Assembly (NCBI RefSeq): GCF_021462225.1
Contig: NC_061801.1
Coordinates: 9,482,125-9,546,124 of the forward strand
Direction of reading: 5' to 3'
Length of the DNA: 64,000 nucleotides
From: Girardinichthys multiradiatus
Taxonomy: Eukaryota > Chordata > Actinopteri > Cyprinodontiformes > Goodeidae
Position numbers and translations under genes: made by a program. The stretch's first letter is position 1, and the number at the start of each line of letters is the position of its first letter. The notes beneath the pieces were generated by a model. That model did no database searches. It saw only the letters and a list, made by a program, of their open reading frames with translations, and was not told the DNA's origin. Of this stretch, positions 50,396 to 60,800 are shown piece by piece.

Positions 50396-50692
50396 CTACA
50401 AATCTCCTACAAAAGATCTTGCTGGAAGAGTAAAAGACTGCATTTCATATCCAAAGTAAAATGCTGCCTTACCCCAGCCAAAAATAAGATTAGTCGCCTT
50501 AACCTCTGTCTGGGCTTCAGGGATTCGGTAAAAAGAGACGTTATCCCAAACCGTTTGCCCTCCTGTGCCCTGAGAGAAAATGACATAGGAACCGCAGCCC
50601 CGCAAGCCTTTTTCTGCATGCCCCTTTCTGAGAAGACGTCTCCCCTCCCAACTGCTACTAAGAGAGCCCACCACGAAATTTACTGCCTTCAT
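50396..50692 (-). CDS. unassigned open frame (98 aa)
   Basis: An open frame with no recognised family. It contains GCGSYVIFSQGTGGQTVWDN and VSFYRIPEAQ, a beta-strand-like pattern of alternating hydrophobic residues reminiscent of secreted beta-sandwich domains, but without enough evidence to name one. There is an in-frame stop just upstream and a stop just downstream, so it would be a stand-alone fragment or a former exon. Its right flank (50.8-51.0 kb) shares sequence with the DNA next to the Polinton capsid relic at 30-31 kb, so it may belong to the same kind of element. It may also be chance. Confidence 0.25.
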   Translation of the reverse strand: MKAVNFVVGSLSSSWEGRRLLRKGHAEKGLRGCGSYVIFSQGTGGQTVWDNVSFYRIPEAQTEVKATNLIFGWGKAAFYFGYEMQSFTLPARSFVGDL

Positions 50693-50859
50693 TGGACTTA
50701 TCCTCCTGTTTATCAGAAAGGCTCACATAAAAGGGTGTGTCTGGCCAGAGAAAATTGATTTAGAATAAAACTATTTAAATGTTTATTTTTATTGTGTGAT
50801 TTTAAGGGTAGCTAAATAAGCTATTTTATTTGTGTTAGTGGAACCGGTAACCTCAATGT

Positions 50860-51000
50860 GACATCATCACCCCTGCTGACAGCCATCTCTTCATGTCAAT
50901 AAACGTTTTCCACGCCATCTTAGGAGTGTCAAATCCATTCAAAATTAATTTCACTGTGAGGGTTAATTCGACATAACATTAAGAATCAACTATCCAAAAG
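50860..51000. repeat. non-coding repeat shared with 30.9-31.1 kb
   Basis: Shares an exact 22-bp string at 50975-50996 with 31064-31085 and a looser alignment on its left ('gccatctcttcatgtcaata' against 'accatcttatcaatgtcact'). Confidence 0.5.
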
Positions 51001-51183
51001 ATTTATTTCTAATTAAACATCTCACAGTTGAAAGTGAAGAGTGGGATCAACTTTTCTCAGACAGATGCCAGAGACTGGCAGATGGCTACAGTGAAACTCC
51101 CAGTGAAGTTTTTCAACTGGAGGTAAGACTAACTATTAATGGTGGGTGTCCTAACTTTTTCCTCAGCTACTAAATAGATTCTC

Positions 51184-54100
51184 GTACTCGTCGTCTTCCA
51201 CTTTATCCGGGACTGGGTCGTAGGGGCAGCAGACTCAGCAAAAACACCCTGACGTCCCTCTCCCCAGACATCTCCTCCAGCTCCTCCGGGAGCCCAAGGC
51301 ATTCCCAGGCCAGCCGACAGACATAGTCCCTCCAGCGTGTCCTAAAACACCTCTTGAGGAAGGCGTCCAGGAGGCATCCGGCATAGATGCCCGACCCACC
51401 TCAAACGGCTCCTCTCGATGTGGAGGAGCAGCAGCTCTACTCCGAGCTCCTCCCGGATGGCCGAGCTCCTCACCCTATCTCTAAGGGACTGCCCGGCCAC
51501 CTTACAAAGGAAGCTCATTTCAGCCGCTTGTATCCCTCGTTCTTTCGGTCATGACTCAAAGTTCATGGCCATGGGTGAGGATAGGAACGTAGATTGACGG
51601 GTAAATCGAGACCTTCGCTTTTTGGATCAGCTCACCACAATAGACCAGCACAGCATACCCATTACTGCGGCAGCCACACCGATCCGTCTGTCGATCTCCC
51701 GGTCCATTCTTCCCTCACTTGTGAACAAGACCCCAAGATACTTGAACTCCTCCACTTGAGGCAGGAACTCCCCTCCAACCTGAAGAGGACAAGCCAACCT
51801 TTTCCGGTCGAGAACCATGGCCTCGGACCTGACGGAGCTGATCTTCATCCAAGCCACTTCACGCTCGGCTGCGAAATGCCCCAGTGCATGCTGTAGGTCT
51901 TGGCTAGAGGGGCCCAGCAGGAACGCATCATCTGCAAAAAGAAGAGACAAAATTCCCTGGTTCCCAAACCAGACCCCCTCCGGCCCTTGGCTGCACCTAG
52001 AAATCCTGTCCATACAAGTTATGAAAAGGACCGGTGACAAAGTGCAGCTCTGCCGAAGTCCAACAGGTATGACTTAGTGTTGGCAGCGACCAGATGGCCC
52101 CTAATAAAGGGAGCCCCACTCCATACTCCTGGAGCACCTCCCACAGGGCACCACAAGGGACACAGTCGAATGCCTTCTCTGGGTCCACAAAACACATGTG
52201 GACCGGTTGGGCAAACTCCCATAAACCCTCGAGTACCCTGCAGAGGGTGTAGAGCTGGTCCAGTGTTCCACTCCCGGCATGAAAATCACACTGCTCCTCC
52301 TGAAGCCGAGGTTCGACTATCGGCCGGACTCTCCTCTCCAATACTCTGGCGTAGGCCTTACAAGGGAGGTTCAGGAGTGTGATCCCCCTATAGTTGGAAC
52401 ACACCCTCCAGTTACCCTTCTTATGAAGGGGGACCACCACCCCAGTTTGCCAATCCAGAGGCATTGTCCCCGACCACCACGCAATGTTGAAGAGGCGTGT
52501 CAACCATGACAGCCCCACAACATCCAGAGACTTGAGGTACTCAGGACGGATGTCATCCACCCCCAAAGCCCTGAAGCCAAGGAGCTTTTTAACCACCTCG
52601 GTGACTTCAGCCTGGGTGATGAAAGAGTCCAACCCTGCTTCCACCAGAGAATGCGTGATGGCAGGATTGAGGAGATCCTCGAAGTACTTCTTCCACTGCC
52701 CGATAATGTCCCCAGCCGAGGTCAGCAGCTCCCCAACCACACTGTAAACAGTGTTGGCGAAGCACTGTTTCCCACTCCTTAGGTGGTGGACAGTTTGCCA
52801 GAATTGCTTCAAGGCCAGCCAGTAGTCCTTCTCCATGACCTCACCAAACTCCTCCCAGGCTCGAGTTTTTGCCTCTGCCACAGCCTGGGCCGCGGCACGC
52901 TTGGCCTCACGGTACTCGTCAGCTGCCTCAGGAGTCCCACAAGCCAACCACAGCCAATAGGACTCCTTCTTCAGCTTGACAGCATCCCTTACCACTGTGT
53001 CCACCACTGGGTTCGGGGATTGCCGCTACGACAGACACCGCAGACCTTACGGCAGCAGCTACGGGCGGCAGCATCAACAATAGATGCGGTGAACATGGTC
53101 CACTCGGACCCTATGTCTCCAACAAGCTCTCCCGAAGGTGGGAGTTGAATACATCCCTTGCCGAGGGCTCTGCCAGACGTTTCCAGGCTTTCTCCTCTTC
53201 CAGCAGATCCAACTCATGTCTAGGCGATGATCAGTGGACAGCCCAGCCTCTCTCTTCACTCAAGTCTCCAAAACATGCGGCTGAAGGTCTGACGACACGA
53301 CAACAAAGTCGATCATCGTCCTCCTGCCTAGGGTGTCCTGGTGCCAAGTGCACTGATGAACACCCTTATACTTGAACATGGTGTTCATTATGGACAATCC
53401 GTGACTAACACAGAAGTCCAACAACGAAATACCACTCAGATTCGGGGAGGCCATATCACGTCTCTCCAGGTGTCACTGTCATTTCCCACGTAGGCATTGA
53501 AGTGGGTACTCCGCACTACCGCTCGGCCCATAGGCTGAAACAACAGTCAGAGACTTGTCGCCAGCCCGAAGGCGCAGGGATGCGACCCTCTCATCCACTG
53601 GGGTAAACCCCAACACAAGATGGCTGAGCTGGGGGGCAACAGCAAACCCACCCCAGCCCGCCGCCTTTCCCTGTGGGCCACTCCAGAGTAGAAGAGAGTC
53701 CAGCCCCTCTCGAGGAGATGGGTTCCAGAGCCCACTCTGCGTGTGGAGGCGAGCCAGATTATTTCTAGTCGATATCTCTCAACCTCCCGCACAAGCTCAG
53801 GCTCCTTCCACCCCAGCGAGGTGACATTCCACGTCCCAAGAGTCAGCCTAAGCATCCGGAAATCGGGCCACCAAGGTTTTCACCTTCGTCCACTGCCCAA
53901 TCCTCTTTGCACCAGTCCCTCATGGTTCCCCCTGCAGGTGGTGGGCCCACTGGGGGATGGCCTCGCTTCTCTCATTTGGGCTTGGCCCGGCTGGGTCCCG
54001 TGTGGAGCAACCCAGCCACCAGGCGTTGTCCGACGAGTTCTGACCCCAGGCCTGGCTCCAGGGTGGGACCCCGGCTCCGCCGTACCGGGTGATGTCACGT

Positions 54101-54284
54101 GCCTCAATTTTATGGTCCTCAGGAAGGTGTCTTGAACCACTCTTTGTCTGACCCGTCACCTAGGGCCTGTTTGCCATAGGAGACACTACCTGGGGCATTT
54201 AAGCCCCAGACAACATAGCCTCTATGATCATTCAAGCACTCAAACCCCTCCACCTTGTTAAGGTAGCAGTTCAAGGAGGGGACA
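51184..54284 (-). mobile_element. RTE-type LINE, near full length, with target duplication
   Basis: A minus-strand non-LTR retrotransposon of about 3.1 kb. It begins near 54280 with a 5' UTR ('tccctccttgaactgctac' as read on the minus strand), then an endonuclease region, a reverse transcriptase and a 3' end with the 'ggataaagtggaagacgacg' tail. It is flanked by AAATAGATTCTC at 51172-51183 and AAATAGATTTTC at 54285-54296, a 12-bp direct repeat with one mismatch. Proteins of this type are often named craniofacial development protein 2-like in fish annotation. The 3' part of the RT gene and parts of the endonuclease are frame-shifted. Confidence 0.88.
51627..53855 (-). pseudogene. RTE-type ORF (endonuclease and reverse transcriptase), frame-shifted
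   Basis: The APE-type endonuclease start is at 53855-53700: LGTWNVTSLGWKEPELV, then RRVGSGTHLLERGWTLFYSG. A second frame (53454-53260) has LLDFCVSHGLSIMNTMF and HQCTWHQDTLGRRTMIDFVV, the GDFN-to-SDH part of the endonuclease. The long frame 53007-51997 (336 aa) covers the RT thumb-palm: VVVPLHKKGNWRVCSNYRGI, LNLPCKAYARVLE and HMCFVDPEKAFD (the A motif with its Asp). Motif C, LSLLFADDAFLLG, is in another frame at 52040-51627, followed by KYLGVLFTSEGRMDREIDRR. At least three frameshifts separate these blocks, so no full protein can be made. The region after KYLG is cut short. Confidence 0.9.
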
Positions 54285-54299
54285 AAATAGATTTTCTAC

Positions 54300-54600
54300 A
54301 GTTTTTTGTTGTTGTTGTTGAATGAGTATAACAAGCACTTTCTAGAGAAAAACAACAACAAAAAATAAAAACACTAGATATCCATTTGTGAACATTTCTT
54401 TTGAAAAAAAGCTCGACTAGCATTTTGTTGTGATATGGGTATTGCAACAAAAAGGAAAGATTTTGACATGAGATTTGATGCAAGCAATGCACAAGTGCGG
54501 CAAGACATTGATGAGGTGTGAGGTAAGAATGGGTTTAATGTGGGGGTATGATTACATCAATGTTCTGAGCCCCTTTGTGTAAGCAATGGTGTAACTTGGG
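54300..54600. other. short intergenic stretch
   Basis: Holds a small (GTT)n run at 54305-54320. Otherwise nothing recognised. Confidence 0.4.
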
Positions 54601-54624
54601 TTGATAATTAATGTTAGGAATTCC

Positions 54625-55050
54625 TGTAGTGATGTTTACAGATGATATTGTGATCTGTAAGAGCAGAGGCCGGAGGGTATAGATATATGGTTTGAAGAGA
54701 AGAGTAATGAAAGTCAGAAGAGCAAAACAGGATGCATTTGTGTGAATGAGAACGAGACAGGTTGAAAACTACGCAGCCAGAGGTAGGGATATTAAAGGTC
54801 GATGCACGTGGGGTCAGGAGGGAGAGCTGGAGGTGTTAAGATTTCCATTGGGAGCAACCAGAATGGATTTGAAAAGAGTGTTGTCTATCAGAGGGATAGT
54901 TCTGGTTGAGTAGTTTGCAAACTAGTTATAAAGGTAATGCTAAGCGGGTTTAGACATGTACAGAGGAGGAATAGTGGACATATTGGTCAAAGGATGTTAT
55001 GGAGCTTGCAGGGAGAAGAAAAAGATGAAGACCACAGAGAAGCTTCCATG
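54625..55050 (+). mobile_element. second LINE fragment (reverse transcriptase 3' part)
   Basis: Plus-strand translation gives FTDDIVIC at about 54636, the F(A/T)DD motif C of a non-LTR reverse transcriptase. Further on come 'gagcaaccagaatggatttga' (LGATRMD block) and 'cagaggaggaatagtggaca' with 'atgttatggagcttgcaggg', corresponding to the C-terminal WFGHVxRR and RRML blocks. It is a different LINE group from the 51-54 kb element and is heavily decayed. Confidence 0.65.
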
Positions 55051-55339
55051 GTCAAGTGAAGGTACATATGTGAAGAGTTGGGAGGGGTGAAAGTAGTTTT
55101 AATTTATTGCCGGTACTTAGGGACAGAGCGAAATCAAACTGTCCACTGAGGTAGCAACACTGATTGACAATCAATTTCACAGCTGTTGTGCAAATGAAAT
55201 AGACAACAGGGAGAAATCTTTGGCGATTAGCAAGACACACTCAATAAAGGAGTGGTTCTGCAGGTGGGGACCACAGACCACTTCTCAGTACCTATGCTTT
55301 CTGGCTGATGTTTTAGTCACTTTTGAATGTTGGTGGTGC

Positions 55340-55480
55340 TTTCACACTCGTGGTAGCATGAGACGGACTCTACAACCCACACAAGTGGCTCAGGTAGTGC
55401 AGCTCATCCAGGATGGCACATCAAGAAGGTTTGCTGTGTCTGTCAGCGTAGTGTCCAGAGCACTACGCTGACAGCTCTGG
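55340..55480 (+). mobile_element. Tc1-like fragment ending in a hairpin
   Basis: 'catgagacggactctacaac', 'ccacacaagtggctcaggta' and 'cagctcatccaggatggcac' are from the start of a common fish Tc1-type transposase (HTH region). The homology stops at 55460 inside a perfect inverted repeat (55440-55453 and 55461-55474). Confidence 0.75.
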
Positions 55481-55799
55481 CCGTAGCAGTTCCTGAAAGA
55501 ATCAGCTGAATGATATTAAGATGATGATTCTGATTTGATGTGTTGTGCAGTTCTAGCTTACACATTCTAGCACTGCACTCAACATGATGTCACATTACAA
55601 GTCACATTCACAAACACAGTTTCTTGGACACAGCTGATCTAACTGTTCAGTTAGTGTGCATCAGTTTTTTAAACATCGGAAGTGATGACTAACTGCTGAT
55701 TAAAAAAAAGCTGCAATCACATTTGTGATGCAGCGGCACCATCTACAGGTGGAGGATCTGCAGAGTTCCCCTGTGTGTAATTTACTCAGTAAAACAGCT

Positions 55800-56575
55800 G
55801 TTCTATGAAGGTCTCAGAGGTTTGTTAGAGAACATCAGTGAACAAACAGCATCATAAAGACCAATGAACAGACCAGAAAGGTCAGGGAGGATGTTGTGGA
55901 GATGTTTAAAGTAAAATGAGGTTACAAGAGAATATATCTTAAGCTCACAGAGCACGTTTCAATCAATTTCCCAAAGATGGAAAAGGTATTGCACAACTGC
56001 AAACTTGCAGAGACATTAAACTGACAGACTGGGTAAGGACAGCATTAATCAGAGAAGCAGCAAGAAGGCCAACTGTAACTGTGTTTCCACAAACTATTTA
56101 GGGGACACAGCAAATATCTCAAACAAGGTGCTTTGGTCATAAAAGACCAAAATGGAACTTTTTGATCTACATCCAAAATCCGTATGGGGGAAAACTAACA
56201 CTGCACATTACCTTAAACACACCATTCTTATGGTGAAACATGGTGGTCGCAGCATCATGCTGTGGGGATGCTTTTGTTCAGCAGGGACAGGGAAGCTGGT
56301 CAGAGTTAATGGAAAGATGGATGGAGTTAAATACAGGGCAACCCCAGAAGGAAGCTGTTAGATGCTGAAAAGACCTTAGACTGGGGCAGAGGTTCACCTT
56401 CCAATGTGACAACAACTCTAAAAATACAGCCAGAGCTGCAAAAATCAAATCACATTCATGTGTTTAAATTGCTTAGTCAGGATCCACGCCAAAATCCAAC
56501 TGAGAATTGATAAGAGGGCTTGGAAATTAATGTTCACAGATGCAATCCATTCAATCTGAGTAATGAAAAATGGAC
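55800..56575 (+). mobile_element. Tc1 relic, same lineage as 26.5 kb
   Basis: Blocks in order: 'ggtctcagaggtttgttaga', 'ccagaaaggtcagggaggat', 'caaaccatttctt'-type decayed HTH DNA, 'ggtgctttggtcataaaaga', the frame 56152-56361 with [20 protein letters not shown], and 'ggggcagaggttcaccttcc'. Several stops and frame changes. Terminal repeats not recognised. Confidence 0.8.
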
Positions 56576-56924
56576 CAAAATTGAGATAAACAGGTCACCC
56601 AAGTCTTTCTATTAGAATATTGGATTGCCCTACACGTTGAACTGTATGCAGAAACCCAGATGATGTCAGCATTTAGTTTAGTTATGTATTAAAAGAAGAG
56701 AAAAGTGGTAAATAGCTACAAAATCCTTTAAGAGTTTCTTTCTTTTAATGAGTTTAAGAAGATTACAGTTAGAAATCTCTTTACAAACATTTCTACTCAA
56801 AATGACCAAGTTTCCCTCTGGCTATGCAAGTAGAACAAAAGGTTATTTCAAACAAATATTAACGTTCATTAAAAGATACACAACTGCACATCATACACTG
56901 ATGAGAAAATTATACTGAGGACTT

Positions 56925-57634
56925 ACAGCCATGGAAAAATTAGGACATCGCATTAAATATTCAGTTCTTTATTAAGAAATGTTCACATATTGGTATCAAA
57001 TCTATTTTTTTTATTCCTGGAACAGAAAGTGGTTTCATTGCATCTAAACAACAAAAATAGTCATTAAACAGAAGACATCATCAAAACCCGATTTTTAACT
57101 GAGGAAAAAGTTATGACACCCTACAACCTAATAGAGACTCTTAACTCTTCTCACCTTCAGTGAGAAGCTTCTTGTAGCTATAGTCTCTGATGAGCACCTT
57201 CTGATGTAGAGTTTATGGATTCCATCAGGCCAGGCTGGCCAGGTCCCATTGCAATGCAGAAAGCCCCAACTATAATTCATAATACAATCCACCCCATACT
57301 TCACAGTATTGATTAGGTTCTTTACCCGGAATACTGCATTTAGTTTATGCAAAACATGTCTTCTGCTCTGGGCCCTGAGGTCTAAACAGGGCAAACCTCC
57401 TTCAAAATGCTGAATAATATTACAATCATTTGCACCTGATATCCCATGTGTATAATTTTCACCATTTTAAGGGGCGTCCACATTTATTTTTAAAAGGTCA
57501 GTTTTTATTGTTCATTTATATTACCTACAATTTTCAGTACTGTGAAAATGATATTAAAAATCCATGTGTCCAAATATGTTAAATAACATATAGACTTTCA
57601 TACGGTGTCCTGACTTTTTCTTGACTGTATATTA
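56925..57634 (-). mobile_element. internally deleted Tc1-type element
   Basis: Ends look like imperfect inverted repeats: left 'acagccatggaaaaattagg', right (reversed) 'acagtcaagaaaaagtcagg'. The inside has a minus-strand remnant of a transposase (57128-57394: HVLHKLNAVFRVKNL, then a VKYGVDCIM block at the GGGSIM position). About 0.7 kb long, so much of the gene is missing. Confidence 0.6.
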
Positions 57635-57663
57635 AACGTTTAATACAGATCTTAATTTATGAT

Positions 57664-57669
57664 TTTATT
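57664..57669 (-). terminator. polyadenylation signal of the MAT gene
   Basis: AATAAA on the minus strand, 77 nt after the MAT stop codon, gives a short 3' UTR. It is the first canonical signal downstream. Confidence 0.6.
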
Positions 57670-57745
57670 TATGAACAAAAAAAATTAATCAACACTAAAA
57701 GTCTTTTGTTAATGATCTGGACATATCTTTTTCATAACTATTGAA

Positions 57746-57848
57746 TTAAAACACAAGTTTCTTTGGTTGTTCCCATGGAAACTCTTTTCTTCCAAAGTGA
57801 CCGTAGCAGGCAGTGGCCTGGTAAATCGGCCGCTTCAGTCCCAGCTCT
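57746..57848 (-). CDS. MAT exon 9 (last)
   Basis: Acceptor TTTCCAG|A at 57849/57848. Encodes [19 protein letters not shown] followed by [13 protein letters not shown] and TAA at 57746-57748. The LVF end is the MAT1A-type C-terminus; MAT2A usually ends LKY. Confidence 0.9.
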
Positions 57849-60800
57849 CTGGAAAGACAGGGCACAGTCTCACCCTCACAGTTTTTATTTCAAGGATCAA
57901 ACGTGTCGGGGGAGGGGGAGAAACGGTTTCACATACCTCACAATCACTCCAGGCCGGAGGTCGAAATTCTTCTGCACTATCTGCAGCAGCTCGTCCTCGT
58001 CCCTGTTCGATGTGCCATAGTGAAACACGGTGATGGAGAGCGGCTGGCTCACACCGATGGCATACGAGATCTGAGAGGAGTACAAAACATCATTGCTTTG
58101 GCATGCTTTCCATCCAACAGTGTTTACAGTTACACAAGACAATAAAGAATGAGGGTGAACATTTAAGTCTTCAATTTCACCTGGACGAGGGCCCTCTTGC
58201 ACAGTCCTGCTTTGACCAGAGACTTGGCGACCCATCGTGCCGCATACGCACCCGAGCGGTCCACTTTGGAGTAGTCCTTTCCAGAGAAAGCTCCACCTCC
58301 ATGCCCACCCCACCCTCCGTAGGTGTCTACGATGATTTTACGTCCTGTGAGTCCTGCGTCACCCTGTAGATATAGAAAAAGTAAAACTCAGCACATAGCA
58401 TTCAAAAGAAAGATTGTTCCCCTTCAGTAGTTAAGTTATCACTGACCTGTGGGCCTCCCATAAGAAATTTGCCACTCGGCAGTAGATGGCAGATAGTTTT
58501 ATCGTCCAGATACTTAGCAGGAATCACAACTTTCACCACCTTCTCCATCAGACTGTGCCTGATCTCCTGCAGGGAGATGTCAGGGCTGTGCTGTACTGAG
58601 ATGACCACAGTGTGGACACGAAGCGGCTCCAGAGCTCCCTCACTGTCCCGATACGCCACCGTAACCTGGACAACAGAGACAACAGGGCCAATAAAAACCA
58701 AAACAGAACAAAGATACATAAAGCTTAAGGATGGGCTTGTTTTAAAGGTTTCACCTGTGACTTTGAATCTGGTAGTATCCAAGGACACTCTCCGTTAAGT
58801 GAAAGCTCCCTCATCCTGTAATTGAGTTTGTGAGCCAGTAGGAGGGTTAGAGGCATGCACTCCTCAGTCTCATCAGTAGCATATCCAAACATCAAGCCCT
58901 GCAGAGACAAACAGCTGCCTCTAAGATCATGTGATTAAAGGTGTACAGTGCCTTGTAACAGCATTCATATTCAATGAAGTGTATCATACTTTGTTACATT
59001 ACAGCCACAAACTACAATGAGTATTAACGGGATTTTATGTGACAGATCAACATATTGTAGCCAATAACTGAAGAAAAAGGACAATGCTAAAAAGTTTTTA
59101 AAAGCACCCTTCGCTGCAGTTACAGCTGCAATTCTTTTGGCTTATGTCTCACTTGAGTTTAGGCCTGGACTTTCACTGGGCCATTTTAACAGATGGATAT
59201 ACTTCTATTTAAACCTTTCATTGTAGTTCTGGCTGTATGTTTACGATCATTGTCCTGCTGGAAGGTTAACCTCTGCCCGAGTCTCAACTCTTTTACAGCC
59301 TCTGGCAGGTTTTCTTCCAGGATTGCTTTGTTCTTTAGCTCCATCCATCTTACATCTAACTCTGATAGGGTACTATGTCTCTGCTGATGCCGCCACTGCA
59401 ATCTTTCACTGTGGGGATGCTCTGTTCAGGGGGATGTGCATGTTTTGCATGCAAGCAAATAAGTTACACTTTGGTCTCATATGACCAGAGTACCTTCTTC
59501 CATGTGTTTGCCGGGTTCCCTGCAAGGCTTCAGCCAAACTGCCCTTCATATAGGTTTCTTTACTGGTTTTCTTCTTGCCACTCTTCCATAAAAGTCAGAT
59601 TTTGTGAAGTTCGTTAATAATAGTCAATAGATTTTCACAGCTCCTCCGAGGTTACCATGGGCCTCTTGGCTTCTTCTCTGATTGGTGCTCTCGTTGCTCT
59701 GCCTCTTAGTTGAGGTAGACGGCCATGTCTTGGTAGATTAGCAGTGGTCAAATACTCTTTTCATTTTCAGGTGACGAATTGAGCAGGGCTCTCTCAGAGC
59801 TTGGGACAACTTTCTCCCTGACCTGTCTGCTATGTTCCTTGGTCTCCTTGATGCGGTTTGTTCTCTAATGTTCTCAAAGAAACCTCTGAAGCCTTCACAG
59901 AACAGCTGGATTTATACAGAGATTAAGTCACACGCAGGTTGAATCTGTTTGACAAGTAAGTGACTTCTGAAGGACATTTATATTTAAGGTTGTCAGAGAA
60001 GGTCAGAGGGCTGAATACAAATGCCCACCGTACTTGTGAAATTTTTATTTGTAAAACATTTGAAGACCATTTCCCATGGAATCCCCCAAAAATACATTAA
60101 ACGTTGTGGCTGTAATGGGAAAAAAATCTAAAACGTTTAGATGTTTAGCAAGGCCCTGTATTCCATTAGAAGGTGATTACTTTTGGCCAGGGAGAAGCAT
60201 AGAGTAGCAGTTCAGGTTTCTTGTGCCATGAGAAATGAGGGTACAGAAGCACTGGTTCAGAGGTACTTTCTACGGCAGCAGTAGCTCTTAAGACAGAAAC
60301 ACAGCTGAATAGATCTGGGGGCAGTATTACAATTTATGGGATGAAAGAATAGATTATATACAGTATGTGGCAGCAATAGCACTTTCAGTGGCTTTGTATA
60401 GTAGAGTGACACAGTTAAACAAAGAAAACAGTGTAAATGTAAGCATTAAGATTATCTTATACATTTTTCTCTTAAATATTTGTGGGAATAATGTAAAACT
60501 GTGTTATTTGTACTGAAGGTCATACCTTTAAACCAGCTCAGACCAGCCTATGCCTGATTGCATCTACAATCATGCATTTACATCAGGGGTGTCCGAAGTT
60601 GTGGTCCTTAGAATGATTTTCTGTGGCTATCGGCAGCAGTTCAAGACTGGTGCGAATTTGAGCCCATTAGCAAATACAGCTGAAAATTCTTTTTCAGTTT
60701 CTTTGGATCAACGTCGTCCTATCTGGAACGGTAGCTCTGGGCTGCACAAAAACAAGTCTGCCTTTTCGGCCCTAAGAGCTGCAAAACTAGAATTGCAAAC

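Noticed and set aside
53880..54140. Separate genes in the GC-rich block at 53.9-54.1 kb
   Set aside because: These frames overlap the 5' region of the RTE LINE and have no independent family match.
57897..58313. Stand-alone 138-residue ORF
   Set aside because: It is MAT exon 8 plus translated intron on both sides. The intronic parts are not coding.
58103..58369. Plus-strand frame over MAT exon 7
   Set aside because: Antisense of a well-supported exon.
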